A stretch of DNA of 39,468 nt from LMUY01 sp964235495 (lineage in GTDB: Bacteria > Pseudomonadota > Alphaproteobacteria > Acetobacterales > Acetobacteraceae). The position numbers were made by a program, and so were the translations under genes. The DNA lies in the NCBI GenBank assembly GCA_964235495.1, contig CAXSAX010000032.1:1-39468 (forward strand), given 5' to 3'. The notes beneath the pieces are model-generated. The model made no database searches. It worked only from the letters and a program-made list of their open reading frames with translations, and was not told the DNA's origin. Of this stretch, positions 26,791 through 34,213 are shown one piece after another (the first letter of the stretch is position 1; every line of letters starts with the position of its first letter).

Positions 26791-27507
26791 TCAGGCAGGG
26801 TTCGTGCCTGCCGGCGCATCGCTGGGTGGCGGCGCTGCCGGGTCGTCGATGGGGTCCAGCAGCTCGGGCCCGTGGTTGCGCACGGCGTTGACCGCCCGGC
26901 TGACCGGCCATAGCCGCAGCACGTCGTCCGCGGCCGGGCGCAGCAGCGTTTCGGGCTCGCCGGGAGCCTCACCCAGCCAAGCCGGCCAGTCCTGCGGCTC
27001 CAAGATCACCGGCATGCGTTCGTGCAGGGGGCGCATGGTGGCGTTGGCGGCGGTGGTGAGGACGGCGAAGCTGCGCAGCGTCTCGCCATCCGGGCTGCGC
27101 CAGCCTTCCCACAGTCCAGCGAACGCGAGCGCCCGGCCGTCCTGCCGCGCGATGGCGAAAGGCTGCTTGCCGTCCGCCTGTGCGCGCCATTCGTAGAACG
27201 CGTCGGCCGGTATCAGGCAGCGCCGTGCCGTCAGCGCCGCCCGGAACATCCCGGACCCGGCGGCGGATTCCGAGCGGGCGTTGATCGGCTTGCGGGCGGC
27301 CTTCAAATCCTTGGTCCAGCCCGGCACCAGCCCCCAGCGCAGCAGGTCCAACCGTCGTTCGCCGGTGTCCGGATGGCGGCGCACCACCATGGCGTCCTGC
27401 GAGGGCGCCACGTTCCAGGACGGCGCGATGTTGGGCAGCGCGCCGGCGACGCCGAACATGGCTTGCACCGTGTGCGGCGGCAGCAAGGAAGCGAAGCGGC
27501 CGCACAT
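26791..27507 (-). CDS. SRAP domain protein (YedK/HMCES family)
   Basis: This 238-residue protein is an SOS-response-associated peptidase-like (SRAP) protein that protects abasic sites in single-stranded DNA by forming a covalent link. The catalytic Cys is C2 of MCGRFA, exposed after removal of Met1. The other conserved residues are visible: N in PINARSE, E in DAFYEW and H in PLHERMPVIL. The C-terminal 30 residues are Pro/Asp-rich and probably disordered. It converges with the hydrolase gene, only 12 bases apart. GCCCGCGCGGGC, a perfect 12-base palindrome, lies upstream at 27544-27555. Confidence 0.93.
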   Translation of the reverse strand: MCGRFASLLPPHTVQAMFGVAGALPNIAPSWNVAPSQDAMVVRRHPDTGERRLDLLRWGLVPGWTKDLKAARKPINARSESAAGSGMFRAALTARRCLIPADAFYEWRAQADGKQPFAIARQDGRALAFAGLWEGWRSPDGETLRSFAVLTTAANATMRPLHERMPVILEPQDWPAWLGEAPGEPETLLRPAADDVLRLWPVSRAVNAVRNHGPELLDPIDDPAAPPPSDAPAGTNPA

Positions 27508-27703
27508 GCCGGGTCAGCCTCCCGCCGCTGAACGCGTGCGGATGCCCGCGCGGGCTGACGCGGGCGCAGGAAGGACTGGTCGGATGGCCATGGTGTATCC
27601 CATTCCTTGCAACGCTTTGCCCTGTGACCGCGAAGGCAGTGTGAACCGGCGGGGCTGCCGTGGGTTCCTGATTGATCTGCCCTACAGTAAAAGGCTCCCG
27701 CCC

Positions 27704-28141
27704 ATGAATCCATTGCTGTTGTCGCGTGCGCTCGGCTGGTTCAGCCTCGGCCTGGGTGCGGCTGAGATCGCCGCCCCCGGCCTGCTGTCGCGCGGGCTCG
27801 GCTTGCGGGGCGGTCCCTGGCTGGTGGCCGGGTTCGGCGTGCGGGAGGTTGCCGCCGGGCTGGCCGTGCTCGCCGTGCCGGACTCGCCGGCTGGGCCGGT
27901 GGCGCGGGTGCTGGGCGATGTGCTGGACCTCGCGGTGCTGGCGCCAGCGCTGGCGCCGGCGAACCGGCGGCAGGGTGCGGCGGAGATCGCTTTCGTGCTG
28001 GTTGCCGGCATCACCACGCTTGACGTGTTCTGCGCCGTATCCCTGGCCCGGCGCAGGCAACGCCGGGCGCAAACGGCCGAGCGGACCTATGTCGGCCCCG
28101 ACCCCCGCATTGCCCAGGGTGCTGGAGTTTGGGACGACTGA
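27704..28141 (+). CDS. Small integral membrane protein, possible DUF4267-like
   Basis: This 145-residue protein has about four hydrophobic segments and a basic, soluble C-terminus. The sequence SRALGWFSLGLGAAEIAAPG at the start, GVREVAAGLAVL in the middle and ARVLGDVLDLAVLAPAL later resemble a membrane module I recall at the N-terminus of proteins annotated as cyclase/dehydrase in Acetobacteraceae. Function unknown. The ATG at 27704 is preceded by a weak AAAGG; the frame is open further upstream, but the N-terminus there is not protein-like. It converges on the efflux operon, ten bases apart. Confidence 0.75.
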   Translation: MNPLLLSRALGWFSLGLGAAEIAAPGLLSRGLGLRGGPWLVAGFGVREVAAGLAVLAVPDSPAGPVARVLGDVLDLAVLAPALAPANRRQGAAEIAFVLVAGITTLDVFCAVSLARRRQRRAQTAERTYVGPDPRIAQGAGVWDD

Positions 28142-28151
28142 GCGCCCCGCC

Positions 28152-29615
28152 TCACGGCCTGGACGGCCCCGTCGCGTCCGCGATCTCCCAGCCGCCGCCC
28201 AGCGCGCGGTATAATGTCACCAGGTTCGTGGCGATCTGCATGTCGCTGTTCGCCAGGTCGTTCTCGCTTTGCAGCAGCTGCGCCTGGGTCGAGTTGACGT
28301 TGAGGAAGTCGATCACGCCCTCGACGTAGCGTTGCCTTGCGGCCCCCAGCGCCGTGGCGTTCTGCGCCGCGGCCTCCGCCACCTGCACCCTGCGGCGCTG
28401 TGCCTCCGAATAGGCCGTCAGCGCGTCGTCTACCTCCCGCCAGGCTCTCAGCAGCGTCCGCTGGAAGTTGATCGCGGCCTCGCGCTGCTGCGACTGCCGC
28501 ATCCGCAGCGTGCCCCGCAGCCGCCCTCCCTGGAACAGCGGGATGGAGACCGATGGCCCCACCTGGAACTGGCGCGCATAAAGGCCGAACGCGTCCCGGA
28601 AGCGCAGCCCCTGCTGCTGGAAGTCGCCCATCAGCGTCACGTCCGGATAGAACTCCGCCACGGCCACCCCGGTCTGCGCCGTGGCCGCGTGCAGCCGCGC
28701 CTCCGCCTGCCGCACATCCGGCCGGCGGCGCACCAGCGTTGCGGGCAACCCGATCGGCACCACCGGCGGCACGCCGGGCTGCGCCGCCGGCCCGTGCAGC
28801 TCGGCCTCCAGCGCGCGCGGCTGCTCGCCCAGCAGCAGCCCGATGGCATTGATCAGCGCCGCCTCCTGCGCGCGCAGCGGGGGGACGGTGGCCGCGATGG
28901 TGGATTGCTGCGCCTTCGCCTGCGCCAGGTCGAGCGTGGTGGCCACGCCGTCGGCGAAGCGCCGCTGCACGAGCCCCGTGTCCTGTTCCGCCAGGCCCAG
29001 GTTGCGCTCCGCGATGGCCCGCTCCGCCTGCACGCCGCGCAATTGCAGGTAGTCTTGCGCCAACTCGGCGATGGCGGAGAGGGCGATGCCGCGCCGGTCC
29101 TCGATGGCGGCCTGGGTGTCGGCGTTCGCCGCCTCCACGCCGCGACGCACCCGGCCGAACAAGTCCAGCTCCCAGGAGGAGCTGACGCCGTTTTGGTACA
29201 CGTCGAACTCTTCCGGCGCGCCGGGCCTGACCACGACGAGTGACACCGGGTTGCCAACCGGGCTGAGCCGGGTGTGCTGGTAGCTGGATTGCTCATTGAG
29301 CTGCGGCAGGCCTTGCGAGGCCACCACCTCCCGCTGCGATCGGCCTTGCAGGATGCGCTCGGCCGCCGTTTGCAGGTCCAGGTTCTGCGTCGCCACCCGT
29401 TCCACCAGTGAGCTCATCTCGGGGTCGCCGAAGCTGTTCCACCAGCGCGGGTCCGCTTCCGCCGTATCCGTGCGGCTCGACACGTCCGCGCGCTGCGGCC
29501 CCCATCCCTGTGGCGCGTCGGCCGCCGGCGGATGGAAGTCGGGTCCCACCGTGCAGCCCGCCAGCAGGGCGGCCCAAGCCCGCGCCCAGGCCCAAGCCCA
29601 ACGCACCCGCCTCAA
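28152..29615 (-). CDS. NodT-family RND/MFS efflux outer membrane lipoprotein
   Basis: This 487-residue protein is a TolC-like outer membrane factor of the NodT family, forming the exit duct of a tripartite efflux pump. The N-terminus is a lipoprotein signal ending LLAGC, followed by TVGPDFHPP, a family hallmark. Two repeats of the outer membrane efflux domain follow; LVRRRPDVRQAEARLHAAT is typical. The start is TTG at 29613-29615, overlapping the adaptor stop (TTGA); a GTG nine bases on is the alternative. The signal peptide is unusual, with alternating Trp and Ala (WAWAWARAWAA). It is the last gene of the efflux operon. Confidence 0.92.
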   Translation of the reverse strand: MRRVRWAWAWARAWAALLAGCTVGPDFHPPAADAPQGWGPQRADVSSRTDTAEADPRWWNSFGDPEMSSLVERVATQNLDLQTAAERILQGRSQREVVASQGLPQLNEQSSYQHTRLSPVGNPVSLVVVRPGAPEEFDVYQNGVSSSWELDLFGRVRRGVEAANADTQAAIEDRRGIALSAIAELAQDYLQLRGVQAERAIAERNLGLAEQDTGLVQRRFADGVATTLDLAQAKAQQSTIAATVPPLRAQEAALINAIGLLLGEQPRALEAELHGPAAQPGVPPVVPIGLPATLVRRRPDVRQAEARLHAATAQTGVAVAEFYPDVTLMGDFQQQGLRFRDAFGLYARQFQVGPSVSIPLFQGGRLRGTLRMRQSQQREAAINFQRTLLRAWREVDDALTAYSEAQRRRVQVAEAAAQNATALGAARQRYVEGVIDFLNVNSTQAQLLQSENDLANSDMQIATNLVTLYRALGGGWEIADATGPSRP

Positions 29616-30829
29616 GGCCGAGGCGCCGTCAGCCGGGTGGTGGTTGCGCCCTGCTCGCCCTGCACGTCCGCCAGCCCGGTGTGGATGGTCGTCTCCACCG
29701 AAAAGCCGAGGCGCAGCAGCTTGGCCTCGTTCTGGCCCGGCGACACCAGGATCTTCACAGGCAGCCGCTGCACGATCTTGGTGAAGTTGCCGGTGGCGTT
29801 GTTGGGCTGCACCGCCCCGAACGCCGCCCCCGAGGCGGGCGGCACGCTGTCCACCACGCCGTCCAAGTATAGGTCGTAGGCATCGACGTGGATGCGGACA
29901 TGCTGGCCCGGCAGCACGTGGCGCAGCGCCACCTCGCGGTAATTGGCCTCGACGTAGATGTGGTCCAGCGGCGCCAGCACCATCAGCGAGGCGCCTGGCG
30001 CCACGTAGTTGCCCACCTGCACGGTGCGCTCGCCCACCATGCCGTCCAGCGGGGCCAGGATGCGGGTGTAGCTGAGATTGAGCCTTGCCTGCTCGACCTG
30101 CGCTTCGTCGGACTTCACGGTGGCCGCCGCCGCCGCGCGCTGCGCCGTCAGGATCGGGATTTGCCGCTTGGCCGCTTCCGTGGATGCCTTGGCCTGGTCC
30201 ACGCTGGATTGGGCCTGCTGCAGCTGCGCGTCCGCCTGCTGGCGCTCCTGCACCGTGCCGGCGCCGGTGGCGGCCAGGTCGTGGTAACGCTTCTGGTTGG
30301 CCTGGGCCAGGACGAGCTGCGCGGCGGCTGACGGGTTCTGCGTCTGGGACTGGTCCACCACGGCGGGCTGGCGCTGGATGGACGCTTCGGCGTCGGCCAG
30401 TTGCGCCCGGTCGCGCTGCAGCATCGCTTCGGCATTGGCCAGGGCAGCGCGGAAGTCCCGGTCGTCAATCGTCGTCAGCAGCTGCCCGGCCATCACGGAT
30501 TGGTTGTCGTCCACCTCCACGGAGGCGACTTGCCCGGACACTCGTGGCGCGATCGTCGCATAGTGCGCCGTGACATAAGCGTCGTCGGTCCACACGTCGG
30601 GCGCGGGCGCGAAGATGATCACCAGCACGGCGGCGATGAAGCCGAGCACGATGATGCCGCCCAGCAGCCACGGCCAGACCGGCTTGCGCTTGGGCGGCTT
30701 CTCCTTGTCCTTGGGCTTGCCGTCTTTCGGCTTGTCCTTGTCGTCTTTCGGCTTGTCCTTGCCGTCCTGCTTTTTGTCCTTGCTTTCCGGCTTGTCTTCC
30801 TCGTTGTCGCCTTTGTCTTCCTCGTCCAT
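29612..30829 (-). CDS. HlyD/EmrA-family membrane fusion protein with charged N-terminal tail
   Basis: This 405-residue protein is the periplasmic adaptor of the efflux pump. The first 50 residues are a repetitive Lys/Asp/Glu-rich cytoplasmic tail (units like KDKPKD). One membrane helix follows (51-73), then TDDAYVTAHYATIAPRVSGQ, the lipoyl-like start of EmrA proteins, a coiled-coil hairpin, and YTRILAPLDGMVGERTVQVG. The ATG at 30827-30829 lies nine bases after the pump stop, and the stop overlaps the outer membrane factor start. The charged tail is unusual and not needed in EmrA. Confidence 0.93.
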   Translation of the reverse strand: MDEEDKGDNEEDKPESKDKKQDGKDKPKDDKDKPKDGKPKDKEKPPKRKPVWPWLLGGIIVLGFIAAVLVIIFAPAPDVWTDDAYVTAHYATIAPRVSGQVASVEVDDNQSVMAGQLLTTIDDRDFRAALANAEAMLQRDRAQLADAEASIQRQPAVVDQSQTQNPSAAAQLVLAQANQKRYHDLAATGAGTVQERQQADAQLQQAQSSVDQAKASTEAAKRQIPILTAQRAAAAATVKSDEAQVEQARLNLSYTRILAPLDGMVGERTVQVGNYVAPGASLMVLAPLDHIYVEANYREVALRHVLPGQHVRIHVDAYDLYLDGVVDSVPPASGAAFGAVQPNNATGNFTKIVQRLPVKILVSPGQNEAKLLRLGFSVETTIHTGLADVQGEQGATTTRLTAPRP

Positions 30830-30838
30830 GGCCGGATC

Positions 30839-32338
30839 CTAATGCTGCTGGGCGATGATGCGGGGCGGGTAGGTGCGGACCGGCAGCACCAGCAGCACGA
30901 CCATCAGCGCCATGGCCACGCAGGCGATGATCAGGAAGGCGTCGCTGAACGTCAGCACGGTGGCCTGCACTTGGACCGTGCCCTGGAACGCGCTCACGCT
31001 GGCCGGGCTGTGCTGTTGCAACGCGCTGAAGGCCCCTTGCCCGGATTGGTCGATGATGCGGTTGTAGTGCAGCGCTCCTCGCCAGCGCATGATGAGTTGC
31101 AATGTCCAAACGCCGACCGGTTCCGCCACGGCGCGCATGGTGTTCACCAAAGTCGAGGCGAACGGCCCGTCCGCCGGGTCCGTGATGGTGTTCACCGAGA
31201 TCATCAGCAAGGGCAGGACGATCAGCGGCCCGCCCACCGCCTGAAAGCCCTGCCACAGCAGGAAGGTGTCGCCCTCCCAGACCGAGGTGAGAAACGAGTT
31301 GCCGACGCATGCCGTGATGACGCAGGCAATCCCGGCGAAGATCACCCACCTGGCATCGACGCTCTCGAAATTCAGGAGCGCCGCCACGAGCGGCAGCAGC
31401 ACGAGCTGCGGCGCCGCGATCAGCAGGGTGACCACATAGGATTGCAGCGGCCGGTAGCCAGCCACCTCCGTCAGGTAGTCGATCGGGATGGTCGAGGCTG
31501 ACAGGCTAAGGATGAGGAAGGTGAACAGCGTGACCAGCCCGAACGCAAGATTCCGCCGCCTCAGCAGCGAGAACTTATACAGTGGCAACTCCACCATCAG
31601 CTCGTTGAGCACCAGCAGCGGCAGCGCCACGACGCTCACCAGCGCCAGCACGCAGATCGCCGGCGAGTTGAACCAGTCCAGGCGATTGCCTTGCTCGAGC
31701 ATGGTCGTCAGCGCGCCGAACCCGGCGACCACCAGAAGCATCCCGCGCCAGTCAAACTTGCTGATGCGATCATATTGCGGAGGCTGCTGCTTCACGCCGT
31801 ACCAGACAAGCAGGCCGGCCAGCGCGCAGAGCGGCAAATCTTCCAGGAACGCGAACTGCCACCCGATAATGTCGGTCCACAAGGCCGCCAGCGCCACAGA
31901 GATGTTCGGCCCGAACGTCGCCGTCAGCGCGTAGGCGGCCAGCCCATACAGCTTGATCGGCGGCGGCAGGACCTGCAGCGCCACCGTCAGCAGCAGCGGG
32001 ATGGTGAAGCCGGACGCGAGGCCCTCCAGGAAACGCAGCCCATACAGGAGCGTGAGGTTCGAGGTGAGCGGGATGCATAGCGTGGCGCCGCCGCTCAGCG
32101 CGATGGCAAACAACGTCCATCGCCGGATCGACACCGTGACCGCCCAAAACGTGCAGATCGACATGCCGATCACCTGCCCCGTGGAGAACAGGCTGGTGAG
32201 CCAGGTGCCAGGATCGTTGCTGATGCCGAGGCCGCCCCGCACATCGATCAGCGCCGCGCCGACCACGCCGTCGTTGAACTCGACCGTGAGGGCGGCGAGC
32301 AGGACGCCAAGCAGGCCGAGAAGCGGTTTCAGGTCCAA
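30839..32338 (-). CDS. DHA2-family MFS efflux transporter (EmrB-like)
   Basis: This 499-residue integral membrane protein with about 14 helices belongs to the DHA2 drug:H+ antiporter group of the MFS. The usual DHA2 features are present in modified form: FNDGVVGAAL in helix 1, DPGTWLTSLFSTGQVIGM, and LRFLEGLASGFTIPLLL. A TTG at 32336-32338 is chosen because AGGGGAG lies six bases before it and the first helix follows at once. ATG codons at 32452 and 32458 would add 38-40 Pro/Ser-rich residues and lack a ribosome site. With the adaptor and NodT genes it forms a pump-adaptor-channel operon; the substrate is unknown. Confidence 0.9.
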   Translation of the reverse strand: MDLKPLLGLLGVLLAALTVEFNDGVVGAALIDVRGGLGISNDPGTWLTSLFSTGQVIGMSICTFWAVTVSIRRWTLFAIALSGGATLCIPLTSNLTLLYGLRFLEGLASGFTIPLLLTVALQVLPPPIKLYGLAAYALTATFGPNISVALAALWTDIIGWQFAFLEDLPLCALAGLLVWYGVKQQPPQYDRISKFDWRGMLLVVAGFGALTTMLEQGNRLDWFNSPAICVLALVSVVALPLLVLNELMVELPLYKFSLLRRRNLAFGLVTLFTFLILSLSASTIPIDYLTEVAGYRPLQSYVVTLLIAAPQLVLLPLVAALLNFESVDARWVIFAGIACVITACVGNSFLTSVWEGDTFLLWQGFQAVGGPLIVLPLLMISVNTITDPADGPFASTLVNTMRAVAEPVGVWTLQLIMRWRGALHYNRIIDQSGQGAFSALQQHSPASVSAFQGTVQVQATVLTFSDAFLIIACVAMALMVVLLVLPVRTYPPRIIAQQH

Positions 32339-32377
32339 CGCAGTCTCCCCTGCCGACGACGCGCCGGGTGCGCATGG

Positions 32378-32406
32378 CAATAGCGGTCTGGCGACGAAAC
32401 TGACAA
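32378..32406 (-). promoter_or_regulatory. Possible sigma-70-like promoter of the efflux operon
   Basis: On the minus strand TTGTCA (32406-32401) is followed after 17-18 bases by CTATTG/TATTGC. This would start transcription about 30 bases before the TTG start of the pump gene. The -35 is close to consensus, the -10 is poor. Confidence 0.35.
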
Positions 32407-32780
32407 TCTCACGGCAGCGCGACGATCGGGATGGCGAAGGCAAGGGGAGCATGATCATGGCAAACGACGTGCCGAAAGCACGGCAAGATGTGAGAACAGT
32501 TGATGCCCATCCTGCATCGAGGGCTGAACTGGCGCTGGAGGGGTTCGAGCACCGGTTTGTAGGCATCGATGATATGAGGCTGCTCGCGTTCCATGCCACA
32601 CCGGGTTTGCCGGGGATGCTGATAGCCGATCGGGAACGCGAGTTCCGTGATTGAGTTCTGCGCCGGAAAGCGGCCAACTTGGAAACCTTCTCGGATGCCG
32701 ACATCGCTTGATGCCTCGCGCGGCGGACTCCATGCGGATCACGCCGCCGTTCCGCGCCTTGCGGCGGCTCGTGTCGTGAG
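32407..32780. other. Intergenic region between divergent efflux and acyltransferase genes
   Basis: About 370 bases without a convincing gene. A 65-codon frame (32457-32654, plus) and overlapping minus-strand frames are open here. None has a ribosome site or a product I recognise. The stretch may hold a decayed gene or element as well as the promoter of the acyltransferase gene. Confidence 0.35.
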
Positions 32781-33929
32781 ATGAAGCCTGGCGCGTCAGC
32801 CGACCGACTGGTCTTTGCCAACCAGCTGCGGGGCGCTGCCGCCCTCATGGTCGTTCTGGTTCATCACACCGTCGTGGTGCAGAGGCTGCGTGTGGATGTG
32901 TCCTGGGTTGTCGCCGCGCCGCCGCTCGACACGCCGGTTGCCGCCGTGGCGCTCTGGATGCAGGCGCTGCCGGTCGATCTGGGCAGCTTGGGCATCGGGC
33001 TGTTCTTCCTGATCAGCGGCTTTGTCATCCCGTTCTCGCTTCGGGGCATGACGGGCGGCGGCTTTCTGCTGGCCCGCGCGGCCCGCATCCTGCCCACGTT
33101 CTGGGCAGCGCTGCTGATCGAGTACGTGGTGATCGCCGTCAGCGGCGCCTACTGGCATCGCTCGCCCGCCTATGGCTGGCGTAGCTATGCGGTGAACAGC
33201 CTGCTGGTCGAGACCCTGGCTGGGCAGCAGACCGTCGACTGGGTGAGCTGGACGCTGTCCATCGAGGCTAAGTTCTACTTGCTGGCAGCGCTATGCCGGC
33301 CGCTCCTGCTTAAAGGGGGGCTGCGTTTGCCGCTTGCCTGCGCCGCGGGCGCCCTGGCGCTCAACGCAGCCGTGGGCAGGGGCTGGCTCCCACTCACGCG
33401 CGAACTCGACTCAGAGGCGATCTACCTAGTCGTCATCCTGATCGGGACCTTGTTCCACGCTCACTACGTCGGCAGGCTTTCCAAGCGGGAACTCGCAGTT
33501 GGCACGGCAGGAATGCTTGTCCTGATGGCGCTGTGCTGGCGCATTGGCCCCCTCGCCGACGAGACGGCCGCGCGCACCCTCAGCCTGACGGCAGCGGTCG
33601 GGGTTTTCGCCGCCGCCTATCAGTGGCGGGCATGCTTTCGGCCCAGCCGCGTTCTCGACGGCATCGCCGCCATCAGCTACCCGCTTTACCTGGTGCACGC
33701 GATTTTGGGCTTCACCCTCATGTCGTTTTTGATGATGGCTTGGCGGCTGTCCTACGCCGTGGCAGCTATTGCTGCGATCCTCACCTGCGTGGCGACTGCT
33801 ACGTTGCTGCACCGTTTCGTGGAGCGGCCGACCATGCGATGGGGACGCCAAGTGGGAAAATGGCTCAGCGATCGGGCCACTGCCTCGAACTCCGCCAAAA
33901 GACGAGGGCCTTTGGACACCCTTGTGTGA
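32781..33929 (+). CDS. Acyltransferase 3 family membrane protein
   Basis: This 382-residue protein has about ten membrane helices and belongs to the acyltransferase-3 (OafA/NodX-like) family, which transfers acetyl or other acyl groups to surface sugars. N-terminal LRGAAALMVVLVHHTVV carries the family's catalytic-type His, followed by LGIGLFFLISGFVIPFSL, RAARILPTFWAAL and, at the end, YLVHAILGF and RFVERPTMRWG. The ATG at 32781 is the first start. The last dozen residues (SAKRRGPLDTLV) are encoded by a hairpin repeat and probably arose by read-through into it. Confidence 0.9.
   Translation: MKPGASADRLVFANQLRGAAALMVVLVHHTVVVQRLRVDVSWVVAAPPLDTPVAAVALWMQALPVDLGSLGIGLFFLISGFVIPFSLRGMTGGGFLLARAARILPTFWAALLIEYVVIAVSGAYWHRSPAYGWRSYAVNSLLVETLAGQQTVDWVSWTLSIEAKFYLLAALCRPLLLKGGLRLPLACAAGALALNAAVGRGWLPLTRELDSEAIYLVVILIGTLFHAHYVGRLSKRELAVGTAGMLVLMALCWRIGPLADETAARTLSLTAAVGVFAAAYQWRACFRPSRVLDGIAAISYPLYLVHAILGFTLMSFLMMAWRLSYAVAAIAAILTCVATATLLHRFVERPTMRWGRQVGKWLSDRATASNSAKRRGPLDTLV
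33896..33925. repeat. Hairpin repeat at the end of the acyltransferase gene
   Basis: CCAAAAGAC and GGCCTTTGG form an imperfect inverted repeat at 33896-33916, followed by ACACCCTTG. It resembles the second hairpin at 1661-1682 (CCAAAGGAC ... TCCTCTGGACA). The element overlaps the coding end of the acyltransferase and could act as its terminator. Confidence 0.45.
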
Positions 33930-34173
33930 AAAGGTAAGCGCCAAAGTCGTGCCCTTTGCTGAATCTTGGCCCCGAGCGTGAAGAGCACGCTGTAGCTCGG
34001 CACTGTATAGTGTAGCGGCTGCGATGGCGGCCCGATTGCCTGGCCGGCATAGCCTTTATCATCGAACAAGTTACAAAATTTGAGCCTGAACAGTACTCAC
34101 TGCGTCTCAACGGGAGCATGTAGCCAGCGCCAGGTCAGCCTGCTGGTAGGCTGTTGTCCTGGCCGGCTGCGGC
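33930..34173. other. Intergenic region, AT-richer, between acyltransferase and parE
   Basis: There is no supported gene here. A minus-strand frame encodes FDDKGYAGQAIGP near 34030-34070, vaguely like the DKGYD region of IS5-type transposases. It is too short and unsupported to call an insertion sequence remnant. The right end holds palindromes listed separately. Confidence 0.35.
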
Positions 34174-34205
34174 AGTACTTGAAGTACTAGACGCAAATTT
34201 CGTCT
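34174..34205 (-). terminator. Two adjacent palindromes after parE
   Basis: AGTACTT-G-AAGTACT (34174-34188) is a perfect 7-bp inverted repeat with a one-base centre. AGACG ... CGTCT (34189-34205) is imperfect and AT-rich in the middle. They begin nine bases past the parE stop. They may help end transcription or bind a protein; no U tract is present. Confidence 0.4.
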
Positions 34206-34213
34206 GCTTGCGG

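Noticed and set aside
32380..32452. Longer MFS transporter starts at ATG 32452 or 32458
   Set aside because: The added residues are Pro/Ser/Arg-rich and have no ribosome site, while the TTG at 32338 has AGGGGAG six bases before it.
34030..34070. DKGYAGQAI-like peptide suggesting an IS5-type transposase remnant
   Set aside because: Only about ten residues, no second motif, no terminal inverted repeats or target duplication seen.
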